A stretch of DNA of 64,000 nt. Origin: Chamaecyparis obtusa (Eukaryota; Streptophyta; Pinopsida; Cupressales; Cupressaceae). The notes beneath the pieces are model-generated. The model was not told the DNA's origin. It made no database searches and saw nothing but the letters and a program-made list of their open reading frames with translations. Positions 1-11,331 of the stretch are shown in pieces; position 1 is the stretch's first letter, and every line of letters begins with the position of its first letter. Made by a program: the position numbers and the translations under genes. Where the stretch lies: the NCBI GenBank assembly GCA_027943335.1, contig BSBK01000764.1, positions 586,001 through 650,000 of the forward strand. The letters are read 5' to 3'.

Positions 1-1461
1 GAAGTTCCTGAACTTGGTTAATATGCTTTAAGAAATCATTTGGCTCGGTGATAGCTGCTTGTGTACTTGACTTTATCTCTGCTTCTAAACTTGTTATCTT
101 TTCACTGACTTCTACAGTGAAAGTGTCTGAAGTACAAAGCTTGATGAGAAATTGACAGATTATCTGGGTGATAGATTTTACCTCGGTAATGACCTCAGAT
201 AATTTTACCTTGTTTAGTGCTACTTCGATAGTAATCCTTTCTGCCAATTTGTTTTGAATCTTTGACTCTGCCCTTTCTTCTATTCTTTTGTCTGCATCTA
301 CGTCCGGGGCATTGATCTTGTCGGTGAGAGTGGCAAGTTGATCTAAAATGGGAGTATTCTCATCAATATTTGTTTATGGTACTATCTATTGCAGAATATC
401 CCTCACATCATTTAATACTTCTTTATGTTTTTGTTCTTGCCTTAACTTCTCTTGTGCCTCTTTCCTTGAACATAACTCCCCATATTTACTTAGGTCTTCG
501 GGGCTTAGGGTTCTCAGGTCACATTCTGGTATAATGATAACTTCATCAATGGTGACCAACCCTTTGGCTTTCTTCTTCTTCTTCTTCTGTGTAAGAGGTG
601 ACTTCTTCTCACTTATCACAATAGCTTTTTCTTCATTTTTCGGAGTATCTTTCCCAATTGACACCATATCATCCTTTTTCTGCTCCTCGGTAGATGGTGT
701 ATGGGTCTCGGTGTTAGTGTCAGGTGGGTTCACCTCGATTGACTTTGTTTCTACTGGTTGCTTTGTTTTTGTAGACTATGCCTCTGGTTGGTTAGGCTCA
801 TGTGTATCTGCAGGTTGCTCAGGTGCTTGAATCTTAGTTGTATCTTCGGTTGGCTCAGGATGAGAGACATTGGGTTGTACTTGTGAAATGATTTCAACTG
901 CCATTGCAAGTACAGGTAGTTCACCTAGTAGAGATGTACACACATTGTTAGTGTTTAATGCTTCATCTTTGTATTATACAATTATTACATCTTCATCATC
1001 CTTATCATCAGGATCACCGTTAGTGATGTCCTCAATGAGTGCATCATCATCAATTGTCTTTTGCAAGTGGATCTTGACTTGATCCGGTGCATCCTGTGAA
1101 ATTTTGATTTCTTCCTTTTGTTCAGTGATATCAATTACCTCAGTAACTAATATACTAGTGTCTTCCTTTTTCTTTCCTTTACTATCATCAATGAAAATAC
1201 TTTTACCTTTTGAACTGTGTCTCTTTTTAGACAGTTTCAGGAATGCTTCCTGTTTAGCTTTCTCTTCTACTTTCAAAATTGATGTCCATAAAGAATCACA
1301 TATGACATCCATATCATCTACATTCTCATCCAAGATCTGCATAGCTCTATTCTTGACTAAAAATTTGGGCTAATACCTTGTCATGTAATCACTTACCACA
1401 ACATAGCTAAAGTGTGTGGCTGCACGACTTAGTGATCATTCTCTTTTCATTTTCTTTGTAT
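1..1461 (-). pseudogene. ORF2 of element D, C-terminal part, broken
   Basis: Continuation of ORF2 after a frameshift and stop near 1460. Similarity to ORF2 of element A resumes in another frame: the segment 974-1342 (starting MQILDENVDDMD) matches the A segment at 29431, and 386-733 matches A at about 30240-30410. The conserved core there is an 'I/L-DEVI-IP' motif followed by a Lys/Glu-rich helix ending RDIL, also present in C near 24100. The region is acidic, then Lys-rich, then predicted coiled coil. It is truncated at base 1. Function is not recognised. Confidence 0.7.
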
Positions 1462-3327
1462 CTAGTGCAATAGCCCATCTCTCACTTTGTCATCAAGTTC
1501 CTTCAGCAATTGACATGTAAATTCCATTGGTACTCTCTTGAATTTAATCATCATTTGAACAATAGCATGTTCTATCTTTGTTTTGTCCTTAATTGACATG
1601 TTGCTAAATTTGCCTATGCCTAGATCATTAAGATTTCCATTCTCAATAATATCTTCAATTATTTCTTCTATAGTACTATCCCTGTTACTGACCAATTTGA
1701 ATTGATCAGGATCATTTTTAGTTTCAGTATCCTCTAGATCTTCCTTATTTCTTATATATTTTCTCTTTTTCTTCGGTGTCTCAGCTACATTCTTGTTCTT
1801 TCTCTTGATGTATTTCTTCATCAGTGTAGCTGCCCTTATTTTTGCAACTTTTACAGCTTCTTCTTGTTTGGTGGATTGTGCAGTAGTTGATGAATGAGTC
1901 TTCATCCTTTCAGGTTCTTGTGGATGTATGTCTTGTTCATCATTGGTGGGTAGCTGAGTTTCTTCTTCATCATTGGTGGGAGGAACCGGTGTGTTATCCT
2001 TTTCTTTATCTGACTCGGTCTCCTTGCTATCATAGGGCTTGTTAGCCAACTGTAACTGACCTTCGGTTGTCTCATCAACTGGTGACTCCTTAGGTGTGTC
2101 AGATGTAGTTCCATATTTTTCTGTGAGATCCTTTTTCATTTTCTTTGCCCTTCTTGACATTTTAGCGATCTCAATGTCCATTGTGATTCTGGACTTAGCT
2201 TCCTCATATACTCCAAACCTACTGGCAGTGATGTCAATCAGTAATGCTAGCAATGCATTGATAGATTTCAAAGAGAAATCATGATTCATTTCATAACCCA
2301 TTGGTGCTAGCCATTTTGTTCTCGGTTCTACTGCTTTTATCATTGAATGGTCTGTGCTTACCACAAAACATATGTCATCTTCAAATTTTCTTACTAATTC
2401 CTTCAAAATTTTACTCCTTTGTTGCATCTTTGATTGAAATTCCTTGAAATATGCATTGAACTCCCTATTTAGATTGTCTCCTAGATTTGTCATCATTTCA
2501 CCGATTTGAGCAGTTATCAGTTTGTCTGTTTGCCAGTTTACTTTACCAATGCTTGGTACATATTTTTGTAGATAGAGAAATGTACATACAAGTAGTGATC
2601 CATACTTACATGTATTGGACTTCTTTGCCTTGATTGTCTTCATGTTATCATGTACCTGGTGATCTTTCTTCACAATTTTGTAAGCCATGTCCACGGTGCT
2701 ACCGGGTACACTATTGGGTCTACTAGATTGAAATATCTTATACCTGATGACATGAGCTGCAAATTTCACTACTGGATCTTTGATGGTTGAAATCTTCAGT
2801 GCCCTACCATCCCATTGAGCTACAGTGTTCTTTTCTACGTCAGGATGAGATGAGCTTTGAAAAGCTTTGGCTTTGTTAGTTGTAGGGTCCCTAGTAACCC
2901 TACTGATAATCTTCTTCGTGACCTCAACAGGTTTATCTAGCCAAAATTTACCATCATGAAATATGCTTAGCACAATTCTTATCCAGTCATTGTGAAATGA
3001 TTGCGGGAAGTATGTAAAACACCGTAACCCTGATTCTTCAATCTTTTTATACTCGGGTTTAATCTTTCCATCTGGTCCACAGATTTTTTGAAAAGAAGCA
3101 ATAGTCTCAAAATCACATACTTCACCGATCTTGCAGTGAATGTAGGACCTAACATCTTCTGTCAACAAAACCCTATCCAAAATACTAGAAAATGCGCCCA
3201 TATCATCCATTTCTACTGCAACCTTGGGATGAGGTTTGAATTTCTCCTCGGTGAAATGTGCCCTAACAATAAGTTCTACTTCCTCCTCAATGTTCTGTGA
3301 TTTGCTTGCCGTTGATGTTGATGCCAT
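1462..3327 (-). CDS. ORF2 of element D, 621-codon open N-terminal part, unknown function
   Basis: The longest open frame in the window. The start at 3327 (MASTSTAS) sits at the same place as the ORF2 starts of A and C, about 200 bp after a TATA box. Residues from about 40 to 410 look globular and are shared with A and C. Conserved patches include HCKIGE near residue 85, WIRIVLS near 135, FWLDKPVEVTKKII near 150, a Trp-Asp-Gly patch near 195, YKIVKK near 240, CKYGSLLVC near 262 and RFGVYEEAKSRI near 380. After that come a low-complexity Glu/Lys/Thr-rich stretch and a basic tract (KKKRKY). I see no transposase, nuclease or polymerase catalytic motif and no signal peptide or membrane segment. 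A fair candidate to test is the Pfam 'putative plant transposon protein' family; I have not searched it. It is not a standard retroviral gag, pol or env. Confidence 0.75.
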   Translation of the reverse strand: MASTSTASKSQNIEEEVELIVRAHFTEEKFKPHPKVAVEMDDMGAFSSILDRVLLTEDVRSYIHCKIGEVCDFETIASFQKICGPDGKIKPEYKKIEESGLRCFTYFPQSFHNDWIRIVLSIFHDGKFWLDKPVEVTKKIISRVTRDPTTNKAKAFQSSSHPDVEKNTVAQWDGRALKISTIKDPVVKFAAHVIRYKIFQSSRPNSVPGSTVDMAYKIVKKDHQVHDNMKTIKAKKSNTCKYGSLLVCTFLYLQKYVPSIGKVNWQTDKLITAQIGEMMTNLGDNLNREFNAYFKEFQSKMQQRSKILKELVRKFEDDICFVVSTDHSMIKAVEPRTKWLAPMGYEMNHDFSLKSINALLALLIDITASRFGVYEEAKSRITMDIEIAKMSRRAKKMKKDLTEKYGTTSDTPKESPVDETTEGQLQLANKPYDSKETESDKEKDNTPVPPTNDEEETQLPTNDEQDIHPQEPERMKTHSSTTAQSTKQEEAVKVAKIRAATLMKKYIKRKNKNVAETPKKKRKYIRNKEDLEDTETKNDPDQFKLVSNRDSTIEEIIEDIIENGNLNDLGIGKFSNMSIKDKTKIEHAIVQMMIKFKRVPMEFTCQLLKELDDKVRDGLLH

Positions 3328-3527
3328 AAATCATTTCTAGGGTTTCGACAAATAATAGATAACCAATGTTCGGTAGGCAAATGGACTTACTCATTATCAT
3401 CGAAGATTTTTCGTTGGTTTGATCTACAGTTGCTTTGAATCTATTCTAAAAATATTTAGCTCAAACTCTTCTCTGTAAAATCTCCTTTCTTTGAAATCAC
3501 AATGTAACAATGAACCTTATTTTTGCA

Positions 3528-3554
3528 TATTTATAGGTTTTTTGATATTCCCGC
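3528..3554 (-). promoter_or_regulatory. Candidate internal promoter before ORF2 of element D
   Basis: Read on the minus strand, GCGGGAAT (3554-3547) is followed after 11 nt by TATAAATA (3535-3528), 201 bp before the ORF2 ATG. Element A has GCGGGAAA, 12 nt, then TATAAATA at 206 bp; element C has TATAAAG at 208 bp. GCGGGAA is the reverse complement of the E2F core TTCCCGC. The rest of the roughly 550-nt spacer between gag and ORF2 (3328-3882) holds no coding signal I can support. Promoter activity is inferred from conserved position, not shown. Confidence 0.55.
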
Positions 3555-3882
3555 TCAAAATTTGATGCATTAAATGCGTGACCTAAATTTTGGTACAAAA
3601 TGATTGTCAGCTCGGTAATGTCTATAATTTCTTTTGCTCGGTTAACATAGAATTTCTTCATCAGTTTGCTTCTATTGTCGGTTAACCTTGTATAGTGATT
3701 ACTGACGGGTAACCAACTCACTTTTCTTCTTTTACTGACCATATGTCATTAGTAAACTTATAACACATAAACCATAGTGCATCTTTATTCATGCAGATTT
3801 GGTATTCATACATCATGTATAAGGAACTGTATGAAAAAATATGATCATTTAAAATGTCAGTTCCATACATACCTTTGTCATC

Positions 3883-5286
3883 TTAAGTGGAGGTACCAAT
3901 GTCACCCAATCCAGTGGATGAGGTTTCACCGATAGTGTTACTTGGCTCAACATTCTCATTAGATGCCTTCTTCCATATTGTATTCCTTAACTTCATAATT
4001 TATGCAATGTTATATCCACTTTCAAATATATGGTTTTCATCAGGTGCTTGGTCTCTACAGTTCTTGCTTATATGACCAACCTTGTGACAGTGCAAACATG
4101 CCATTCCTGTATTTGACCAGTTTCTTGATTGTCCAATCTGACTCTTTCTGAAATAGTTTGCTGCAATATGTCCATACCGACCACATGTAGTGCAACTAGT
4201 CCATGTATTATAATCCCAAACATATGAGTTACCTTGTCTCTTCGGTTGATATGGCTTTCGTTGAAGTTTCTCTTTAGGTGTCCAGACTTGTTTCATTTTT
4301 GCCTTGCATTCCTTTGTAGTGTGTCCATGCTTATTACAAGTATAGCATACTTTCTCCTCAGTGGTATTGTTAGCAATGTCATTCTTCTTAGCTCTACATT
4401 CATAACCTGGATGTCCAAAATTGCCTCAGTAATAGCAATATCCATTGAATTTAGGAATAATAGGAGGTTTACCTTGTGCTTTGCTTCTCCACACATTAGA
4501 TGTATGTCCTGGTTTTCCATAGTGATAGCATGTCAACACTTTAGGTTTTTTACTTTGATTGTTGTTGACTTCTTCAGCTTGTTGTGATGATTCTCCTTCA
4601 GTGGTGTAGCCTATACCGGCTCTGCTTCTGAATCTCCTCTGATTAGTTAGAAAATCATCTATCTTTTTAGAACTATCCTCAGCTATCTTCATCATTTCAT
4701 TGTGTTGCTTTTGTGTCTTTATTTCATTTCTCAATTTTTCATTATCTTCTCTGAGTGTTGCAACATCGTCAAGTCTTCTTGATAATTCTCCATTTACTCA
4801 GTTCATTTCTTGATTAACTATCATCATCTAATTTGATACTTGGAAGTGACTATCAGCGAGTCTCTGTATCTCACTTTCTTTTTCTTGAAGTTGTTCTTTC
4901 ATCAGTCTTTGGTCTTTAATAGCCAGATTTCAATCTTGTTTAGCTTGTCTATCATTGTTCATGATTTCCACCATTCTCACCATTTGAGATTCATGAATGA
5001 TTTGAAGTGCTTTCACTTGCTTAGATAGATGCTGATTTTTCTTAGATAATTCAGATATTATGTTTTCAGATCCATCAAAGATGCTTCCAGAGCTTGATCC
5101 AATATGATCAAATATGTCATCAATAGGTTCTTCATGATAACTAATTTCATTCAGCTAAATTGCAAGATTCTTCCTATCAACTAGTAATTTCTTTAATTCT
5201 TCCTTGGCCTATTTATATTGTTCCACAAACATCTGCATTTGTATCTTCTGATTCTCAATAGTCTTGTCAAGCTTGTATCTCTCCAT
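3883..5286 (-). pseudogene. Zinc-knuckle gag-like protein of element D
   Basis: Starts at the ATG at 5286 (MERYKLD), 51 nt from the primer site, like the matching start in A (9393). The N-terminal half is charged and heptad-like, suggesting coiled coil; it has no UBN2-type capsid pattern such as the gags of B and O show. The C-terminal half holds five CCHC-type knuckles, at about 4540, 4440, 4340, 4190 and 4090. Knuckles 3 (CYTCNKHGHTTKEC) and 5 (CLHCHKVGHISKNC) are intact; 1, 2 and 4 have lost one or two ligands. A conserved linker with WDYN lies between knuckles 3 and 4. Several stops break the frame. It ends at the TAA at 3883. Probable role: RNA packaging. Confidence 0.8.
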
Positions 5287-5336
5287 GACTTAGATCTTTA
5301 CCCTTTAGTGGTTAGACTGTTCAATAAGAGAACTGA

Positions 5337-5348
5337 GCTCTGATACCA
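5337..5348 (-). other. Primer binding site of element D
   Basis: The minus strand reads TGGTATCAGAGC, the complement of the 3' end of plant initiator Met tRNA, two bases inside the 5' LTR. This is the usual minus-strand primer site of plant Copia elements. Confidence 0.9.
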
Positions 5349-5350
5349 AT

Positions 5351-6578
5351 TGTTGGAATCAGGAGAGATAGGTACTAAGAGGGGAGGGGTGAATTAGTGC
5401 CCTCAAAACTTAACTTGTAACACCTTTCTAATCTATAACTGAATACTGTAATAACTGATCAAAATAACTTGAACATAATTGCATAAATCAATCATCTAGT
5501 TAACTTCAAAAAGTAAACAACATGAAATCAATATGACAATCACATAACACAAGTATTTTGGTAACACAGAAACCCTTGTTAGAAGGTAAAAACTGCGGTG
5601 GGGATGACACCCATAAATTCTTCACTACTATAGATAGAAAAGGTTTGCCTGTTAAGGCTACAAGTTTTGATCACTTCTGGTGATCTTACCCTATTAGGAG
5701 TAACATATTAGATCAGCTAGATCTACCTAGTTATAGGATTTAACAACACTAAATGAAGCGTGTACTCGATTAAGAGATTTATACAAAGACTGTTAAGTCT
5801 ACTTGGTTAAGAGATTTTTACCAAACTCTATCACAATTGTTAGAAAGTAATAGGTAACTATCTGCTAGTTGACAACTTAATTGTCTGATACAGATCTATA
5901 AGTGCTCATCAAATATCACCTTAACTATGATGAATCTCTACTCTATTCTTCTCGGTAGCCTTAACTGATTCTACTCAAACTAAAATCCTCTGTGCTTTGT
6001 TCTGCTCGGTAAACTGATTGTCTTGAAGATAGGTAATTTCTTCAAGTGCTCCGTGATTCATATATATCAGTTCAACAACCCCATAAAATGGTGCGAACAT
6101 ATACAATATATAGTGTTCTATTTTGCCGCTTAAGCAAAAATTAGGTTACAAAGAATAACCATAACCCTAAGATCTACGGTGCAAAATAACCTAGATCAGC
6201 TATTAAAAAATAAGATAATCATTGCATTTAATGAATATCTTTTACAATAAATGCTCCTCGATCTTGGTAAACCATTTTATGATCTATTGTAACTGTCTGC
6301 ATAGAATAATGTGCCATTTCTGATTACTATGTCATTTTCTATGATCATCTGTAAACACTGTATAATCTGCTCGGTGTATATTGTGATGCTCGGTGTTTAC
6401 TAACCATCGGTGTCGGTGGTACTGGTGCTTGGTTAACTATGTGATGCTCGGTGTAAAGGCTTTACCAACTGCTCTGTCTTGGTTCTAGTTACCGACTGTC
6501 TCAATATGAGTAACCGATCAACCTGTTTGCTATCCTTTGATACTAATGACAACCTTAAATGCTCAATAGAGATTAACA
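5351..6578 (-). repeat. 5' LTR of element D (1228 bp)
   Basis: Bounded on the plus strand by TGTTGGAA and GATTAACA, so TG...CA on the minus strand. Near its inner end is the pyrimidine-rich motif shared by every LTR family here (minus strand TTCACCCCTCCCCTCTTAGT). It has several CTCGGT/ACCGAG hexamers (about 5952-6450) and short 'ctaacagg'-type repeats. Its partner LTR is outside the window. Confidence 0.85.
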
Positions 6579-7660
6579 AAATGTACTAAAGTAAAAATGA
6601 TACAAGTCAAACCATTTTTAAGTGTCATTGGTTAAACTTTGTCTAAATACTAAATATAGGAAAAAAATAAATATGTGTAGTCATAGTATAAACTTAATTG
6701 ATTTTGCACATCAGTATATAAGTTGGTCTCCATTATAAGTCTCAATTATTGGAGCTCTTATATTACATATTATAAGGAATGAGATCTAAATAATACAAAT
6801 GATGCTTTGCAATATTTGTATCATAATTACGATTTAATTGTGACAAAAAATCATATTCATCCATAACAACACCATGTTAAGAGGTGCCAAAAAATGTTCA
6901 TCTAAAAATAAAGAAATGTTCATATCCTTAATACAAAAATTATCAAGAAACCATGAATTGCTAGAAGAGTCCAATTTTGTAAAAGAATTACATCATTAGA
7001 TATATGAATAATATCATTAATAGATGTAACAACATCACATGAATCCTATATGTATCACTAGAAGTTAGTGAAAAGTGGTTAATAATATTGGTTCAATAAC
7101 AACACATGCCTCAAAAATATGAAGCATACTATCATTAAATAATGATGCATCAACAAAAAAAAGGGTGCATGTAAAGTGCTATGTTTAATTAATTATGTAT
7201 TTTAGAATATTTTTATAAAGCGATAAAAAAATTAATCCTTTCCTCATTTAAAGTCCACATTTAATTGTTTCTTTCAAAATTAAAGTGAAATACCCACAAA
7301 GATTTAACAAGAATGCTTACAAATTATGCACCTGATTTAAATATTTAACTATCAAATCAACCTGAAACTTCACAAAACTTCACATGAAAATAACATCATT
7401 TGTGTGGAATAATTTTTTTTGTATCATATAGTTATGAATTTATTTCTAATACAAGTCCACATACAAAAATTATCAAGTTTTATACACTTGACATGCTTGA
7501 AAGGCACAAAAGCTCTCACTAGAAACCTTCCACACTTGCACCATAATATCTTAGTGCATAAAATAAGGAAGATATGAGAAAATAATAGAAATAAATATAT
7601 TAAATTTATCTCGCAGTAACAAATCCAAATCAAACTCCAATTCCTCGAACTACAACTTCA
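6579..7660. other. AT-rich DNA between elements D and O, nothing recognised
   Basis: About 1.1 kb of AT-rich sequence with only short chance ORFs and no similarity to the LTRs next to it. It is the left flank into which element O inserted; its natural continuation starts at 39596. Confidence 0.6.
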
Positions 7661-7665
7661 AACCC

Positions 7666-8090
7666 TATTGGCATAATTGTTTAAGTGATGGTAAGTAAGT
7701 TCAAATGTTGTAATGATACAAAATTGATTGCATAATGATCAGTTATTGAGTTGTCATTGATGTCAAGTAGTGACTTAGTGTTTCTAGTGTGATTTCCAAA
7801 TATATGTTTGATGATCAAGGTGTTTCAGTAAGTGTCAGTTGTAGCAATTCTTTTGGAAGACTTAGAGGTACTTCTAAATTTCATATGCATGACCGCTATT
7901 GTCAATCTTGACCGGTAAGGTGGTTATAATCAAATGAAGCTTGAACAGTGTAATGGCTAGAACAGCTACTAACAAGCGATAGGTGATTTGATTTGTTTGT
8001 AAAATCCTTTATACATTATAAGATGAGATCAAAGGTGAAGAATGATCACAGTATTTAACATCTATGGTTTCACTTGTAATGCATTTGAAT
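7666..8090 (+). repeat. 5' LTR of O, first part
   Basis: Matches the start of the 3' LTR at 38080. The terminal TG has become TA (tattggcat versus tgttggcat). It is interrupted by element A; the last six bases, TTGAAT, face TTGGAT on the far side of A. Confidence 0.88.
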
Positions 8091-9326
8091 TTTTAATCCT
8101 ATTTGAGCATGATTGGTTGTCATTAGTATCAATCAATTATTCATTCGGTAAAGGAGAAATATAGGACAACCAGTCAACCATATAAAGCCTACACACTGAG
8201 AAAGACACAAGGAAGATATCTAAGTTAACCAAACAAGGGTTTGATTGAGTATACTCATTGAGCACTAGACAATTACCGAGTACCGAGCTAGTGGTCACTG
8301 AGAATTCATATGAATGGAGCATCAGTAAATTACTGAATGAATAATGCACTAAACATCGAGTAAAATAGGAAACATCATAGTAATTTGAAATGGCACAAAC
8401 ATCAATGCAAATAGTTCACACCGATTAGGAAAATAGTTTACCAAGATCGAGACTAAATTAAATATGGATGTAATCATTAAATTGTTGATGATTCCTATGT
8501 AATGTTAGATCTGGGTTATTTTGTTACATAGTTGATCTTAGATTTTCTAAGATATTGTAAACCTTAATTAGGTCAAGTTAGTTTTGATATAAAATTTTTA
8601 AATATGTCATTATGAAAATGTATCATGAAGGAGTAGCCGCACTAAGGACATTAGGAGATCAAACAAAAGGTTTTTGACAGAAGGTTTGAAAGAAGCATTT
8701 AGTTTTTCAAAACATACAAAAGGCTACCGAGGAGAACAGAAGGATACATACATCACTATGAGGTGATATCTTTATGGTATATTATGGATCTGAATTAGGC
8801 AAGATTAAGTTGCTAATTACAAATACTTTTACTGTTACCTTTTAACCATTATAGCAGATCTAAAATCTCCTAACAGAGTGGACTTAATAGTTCTAGTTTA
8901 AATCTCTTAACCAAGTACACAAATGTATTGTGTTGTTAAAATCCTTTAACTAGGTAGATCTGGTCAATCTAATTTTTCTCCTAATAGGGTAAGATCATTA
9001 GAAGTGATCACAATTCGTAGCCTTAATCAACATACTTTGTTACTGCAGTAGTGAATATTTGTGGGTGTAGTTCCCACCACATTTTTTACCTTCTTACAAG
9101 GGTTTCTGCAATACCAAAATATCTGTATTATGAGTATGAATTTTTATGAATGGCTTATTGTTTATATTACATGCAAATTACATTTTTGGCTATTTGAATG
9201 TATGTTTTAGATAATGGACTTAGTCGGTTAAATGCTATCTACACCTACAAAGTTTTTAGTCTTGAAAAGTTTTGAAGGTACTGATTCACCCCTCCCCTCT
9301 CAGTCCTTATCTTTCTATAATCCAAA
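8091..9326 (+). repeat. 5' LTR of element A
   Basis: Aligns along its length with 31269-32488, roughly 90-93% identical by eye. It carries ACCGAG-type hexamers (about 8275-8360), short repeated 'ctaacagg' motifs (about 8870-9000) and the shared motif TTCACCCCTCCCCTCTCAGT near 9283-9302. Confidence 0.88.
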
Positions 9327-9330
9327 TGAT

Positions 9331-9342
9331 TGGTATCAGAGC
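9331..9342 (+). other. Primer binding site of element A
   Basis: TGGTATCAGAGC, complementary to the 3' end of initiator Met tRNA, just inside the 5' LTR. Confidence 0.9.
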
Positions 9343-9392
9343 TAGATCTCTTGTTAAGTAAGTTTAATCACTGAAGAGGAAAATATCTAAGG

Positions 9393-10783
9393 ATGGAAAG
9401 ATATAAGTTGGATATGACTATTGTGAATCAAAGGTTACAGATGCAGATCTACATTGAGAAATTCAAAGATGCCAAAGAAGAACTAAAGAAGTTACTGATC
9501 AAGAGGAAGGATATGGGGATTCGGTATAGTGAGACCAATTATCATGAAGAGGAGATAGATGATACATTTGAGTTATTTGGATCTAGATCTGGTAGCATAT
9601 CTAATGCACCTAAAGGAAACATATTAGATCTATCTAAAAAGAATCTAAATCTCACTTAATAAGTGAAATATTTGCAGATCGGTCAAGAGACACAAAAGTT
9701 TAGGATGATTGGTGTCATGAACAATGCAAGGAAAGCAGAACAAGAAAGAAACTTGGCCCTATTGAAGATAGGAGTAAAATGACTAATAAGTTACAAGAGA
9801 AGGAATCTGAGATACTGAGACTCACCAAGCATCACTTTGAAATATCTAATCAAATGGTTGTCATAAGTCAACCAAGTAAATAGTGTGCTTACAAGGAAAT
9901 TGGAAGACATCGGTGAATTAAGAGAGGAAAATAAAAGATTGAAGAATGAGGTAAAAATGCAACAACAACATAATGAGATGATCAAGAAAGTTGAAGACAA
10001 TACTAAAAGAATGGATGAATTTCTGATAAGTTAGAAAATACTTGATAGAAAAACTAGTTTAGGCTACACCGAGTAGGGAGAGTCATCAAGACAAGATGAA
10101 TAGAAGAATTCCAATGCTAATCCAAGGCCAAAGAAGCTATCATGTTATCATTGTGGAAAACTGGGCAACACATCAAATGTTTGTAGGAGTAAAGCAAAAG
10201 GTATTCCTAAATCCATTCCTAAGTTTAATGGTTATTGCTATAACTGTAATAAGTATGGACATTAGGAACATGAGTTCATATCAAAGTTTAATAGGACACC
10301 TAAGAAACCCTACATGGAGAAACATTGTTGCACTTGCAACATGCATGGACACATGTCACAAGAATGTAGGAAAAAAATGAAGCAAGTCTGGACACCGAAG
10401 GAACATAACAAATCATATCAACCGAGAAGGCAAGGTAATGCATACACTTGGGATTACAATATTTGGGTTAATTGCACAGCATGTGGTAGGTATGAACATG
10501 TAGTGTAGCAAACTGCATGAGAAATAACTGGAGAGGAAAATCTCCTAATTGGACAAGTACTGGTAGGACATGTTTGCACTGTCACAAGGTCGATCACTTA
10601 AGCAAGGATTGCAGAGACTGAGCACCGGAGATACAAACATATACAAATGGAAATAAAATTGAAGAAATCATGAGGATAAGAAATCAAATGTGGAGAAAAG
10701 CATCAAATGACAATGTTGGATCAAGCACTGCAGTTGATGACACCTCATCCATCGAATTAGGTGATATCACCACCTCCACCTAA
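9393..10783 (+). pseudogene. Zinc-knuckle gag-like protein of element A
   Basis: Starts MERYKLD at 9393, like element D. The N-terminal part is Lys/Glu-rich and heptad-like. Five knuckle positions follow: CYHCGKLGNTSNVC (about 10140), CYNCNKYGH with a stop inside (about 10235), CCTCNMHGHMSQEC (about 10325), CTACGRYEH (about 10477) and CLHCHKVDHLSKDC (about 10573). Several have lost the metal-binding His or a Cys. The WDYN linker lies between knuckles 3 and 4. Stops and frameshifts break it; the last stop is TAA at 10781. No capsid-like UBN2 pattern is seen. Confidence 0.78.
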
Positions 10784-11105
10784 TCATAAAAGGTATGGAT
10801 GGAACTAAATTTCAAATCAGTTACATCTTACAACCATTCCTCATGTCTAGTGAATGCACACCAAATTAGCATGAAATAAGATGCACTATGGGATTACATG
10901 TTTAGAACTTAAACTATGTACAGTCGGTAAAAGAATGACCGAGTAAATATTTTCTAGTCAGTAAATATTGGCAAGGTTAATCGAGTCGTGGTATCAATTA
11001 TGTAATATCTAAGTGTTAACCAAGCTAAGGTATTTTAAAGTATAAACTAAGCATAGCTATGTCTATCGAGTTGTGGTAGATAAAGCATTAAGTGTAAAAG
11101 TTTGA

Positions 11106-11133
11106 GCGGGAAATGAAATTTTTGGTATAAATA
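11106..11133 (+). promoter_or_regulatory. Candidate internal promoter before ORF2 of element A
   Basis: GCGGGAAA (11106-11113; E2F-like TTTCCCGC on the other strand) is followed 12 nt later by TATAAATA (11126-11133), 206 bp before the ORF2 ATG at 11332. A possible short 5' UTR intron lies between: AAAAGTAAGT near 11266 and TTATTTTACAG near 11290. The same arrangement is seen in D, and the TATA box in C. Activity is inferred. Confidence 0.55.
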
Positions 11134-11331
11134 CATGATGGACTTAGTCATTTTTTCACACAACAATCACGAAGAACCAGAGCGACTTGAGAAGATTTGA
11201 GCAAATAAATTCCAGAGCTTTGGGCAAAGATTTAAAGGATTCCTGAGAAACTTCATCATGATCAAAAGTAAGTTCTGCAACCACTGAGTTATTTTACAGT
11301 AATATTTGTGAAGCCCTAAATTTCAGAAACG

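Larger units (their letters stand above)
1..6578 (-). mobile_element. LTR element D, pol-less gag + ORF2 type, cut by the left window edge
   Basis: Minus-strand LTR retrotransposon whose 5' end lies on the right. Reading leftwards: 5' LTR (5351-6578), tRNA primer site, zinc-knuckle gag (3883-5286), TATA-bearing spacer, and ORF2 (3327 to the window edge). Its LTR is clearly related to that of element A: both start TGTTAATC and share the stretch TTGTCATTAGTATCAA. No protease, integrase or reverse transcriptase is seen in the 6.6 kb present, but the far end is missing, so absence of pol is inferred from complete relatives A and C. ORF2 here is the best preserved of the three, so D is probably the youngest copy. 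The left LTR and target duplication lie outside the window. Confidence 0.85.

Noticed and set aside
348..830. 160-residue plus-strand ORF
   Set aside because: Antisense shadow of ORF2 of element D; Ser/Phe-rich because it mirrors Lys/Glu-rich codons.
1462..3327. ORF2 as a retroviral-type envelope gene
   Set aside because: No signal peptide or membrane helix in the open 621 residues. Position after gag is shared with some env-like ORFs, but that alone is not enough.
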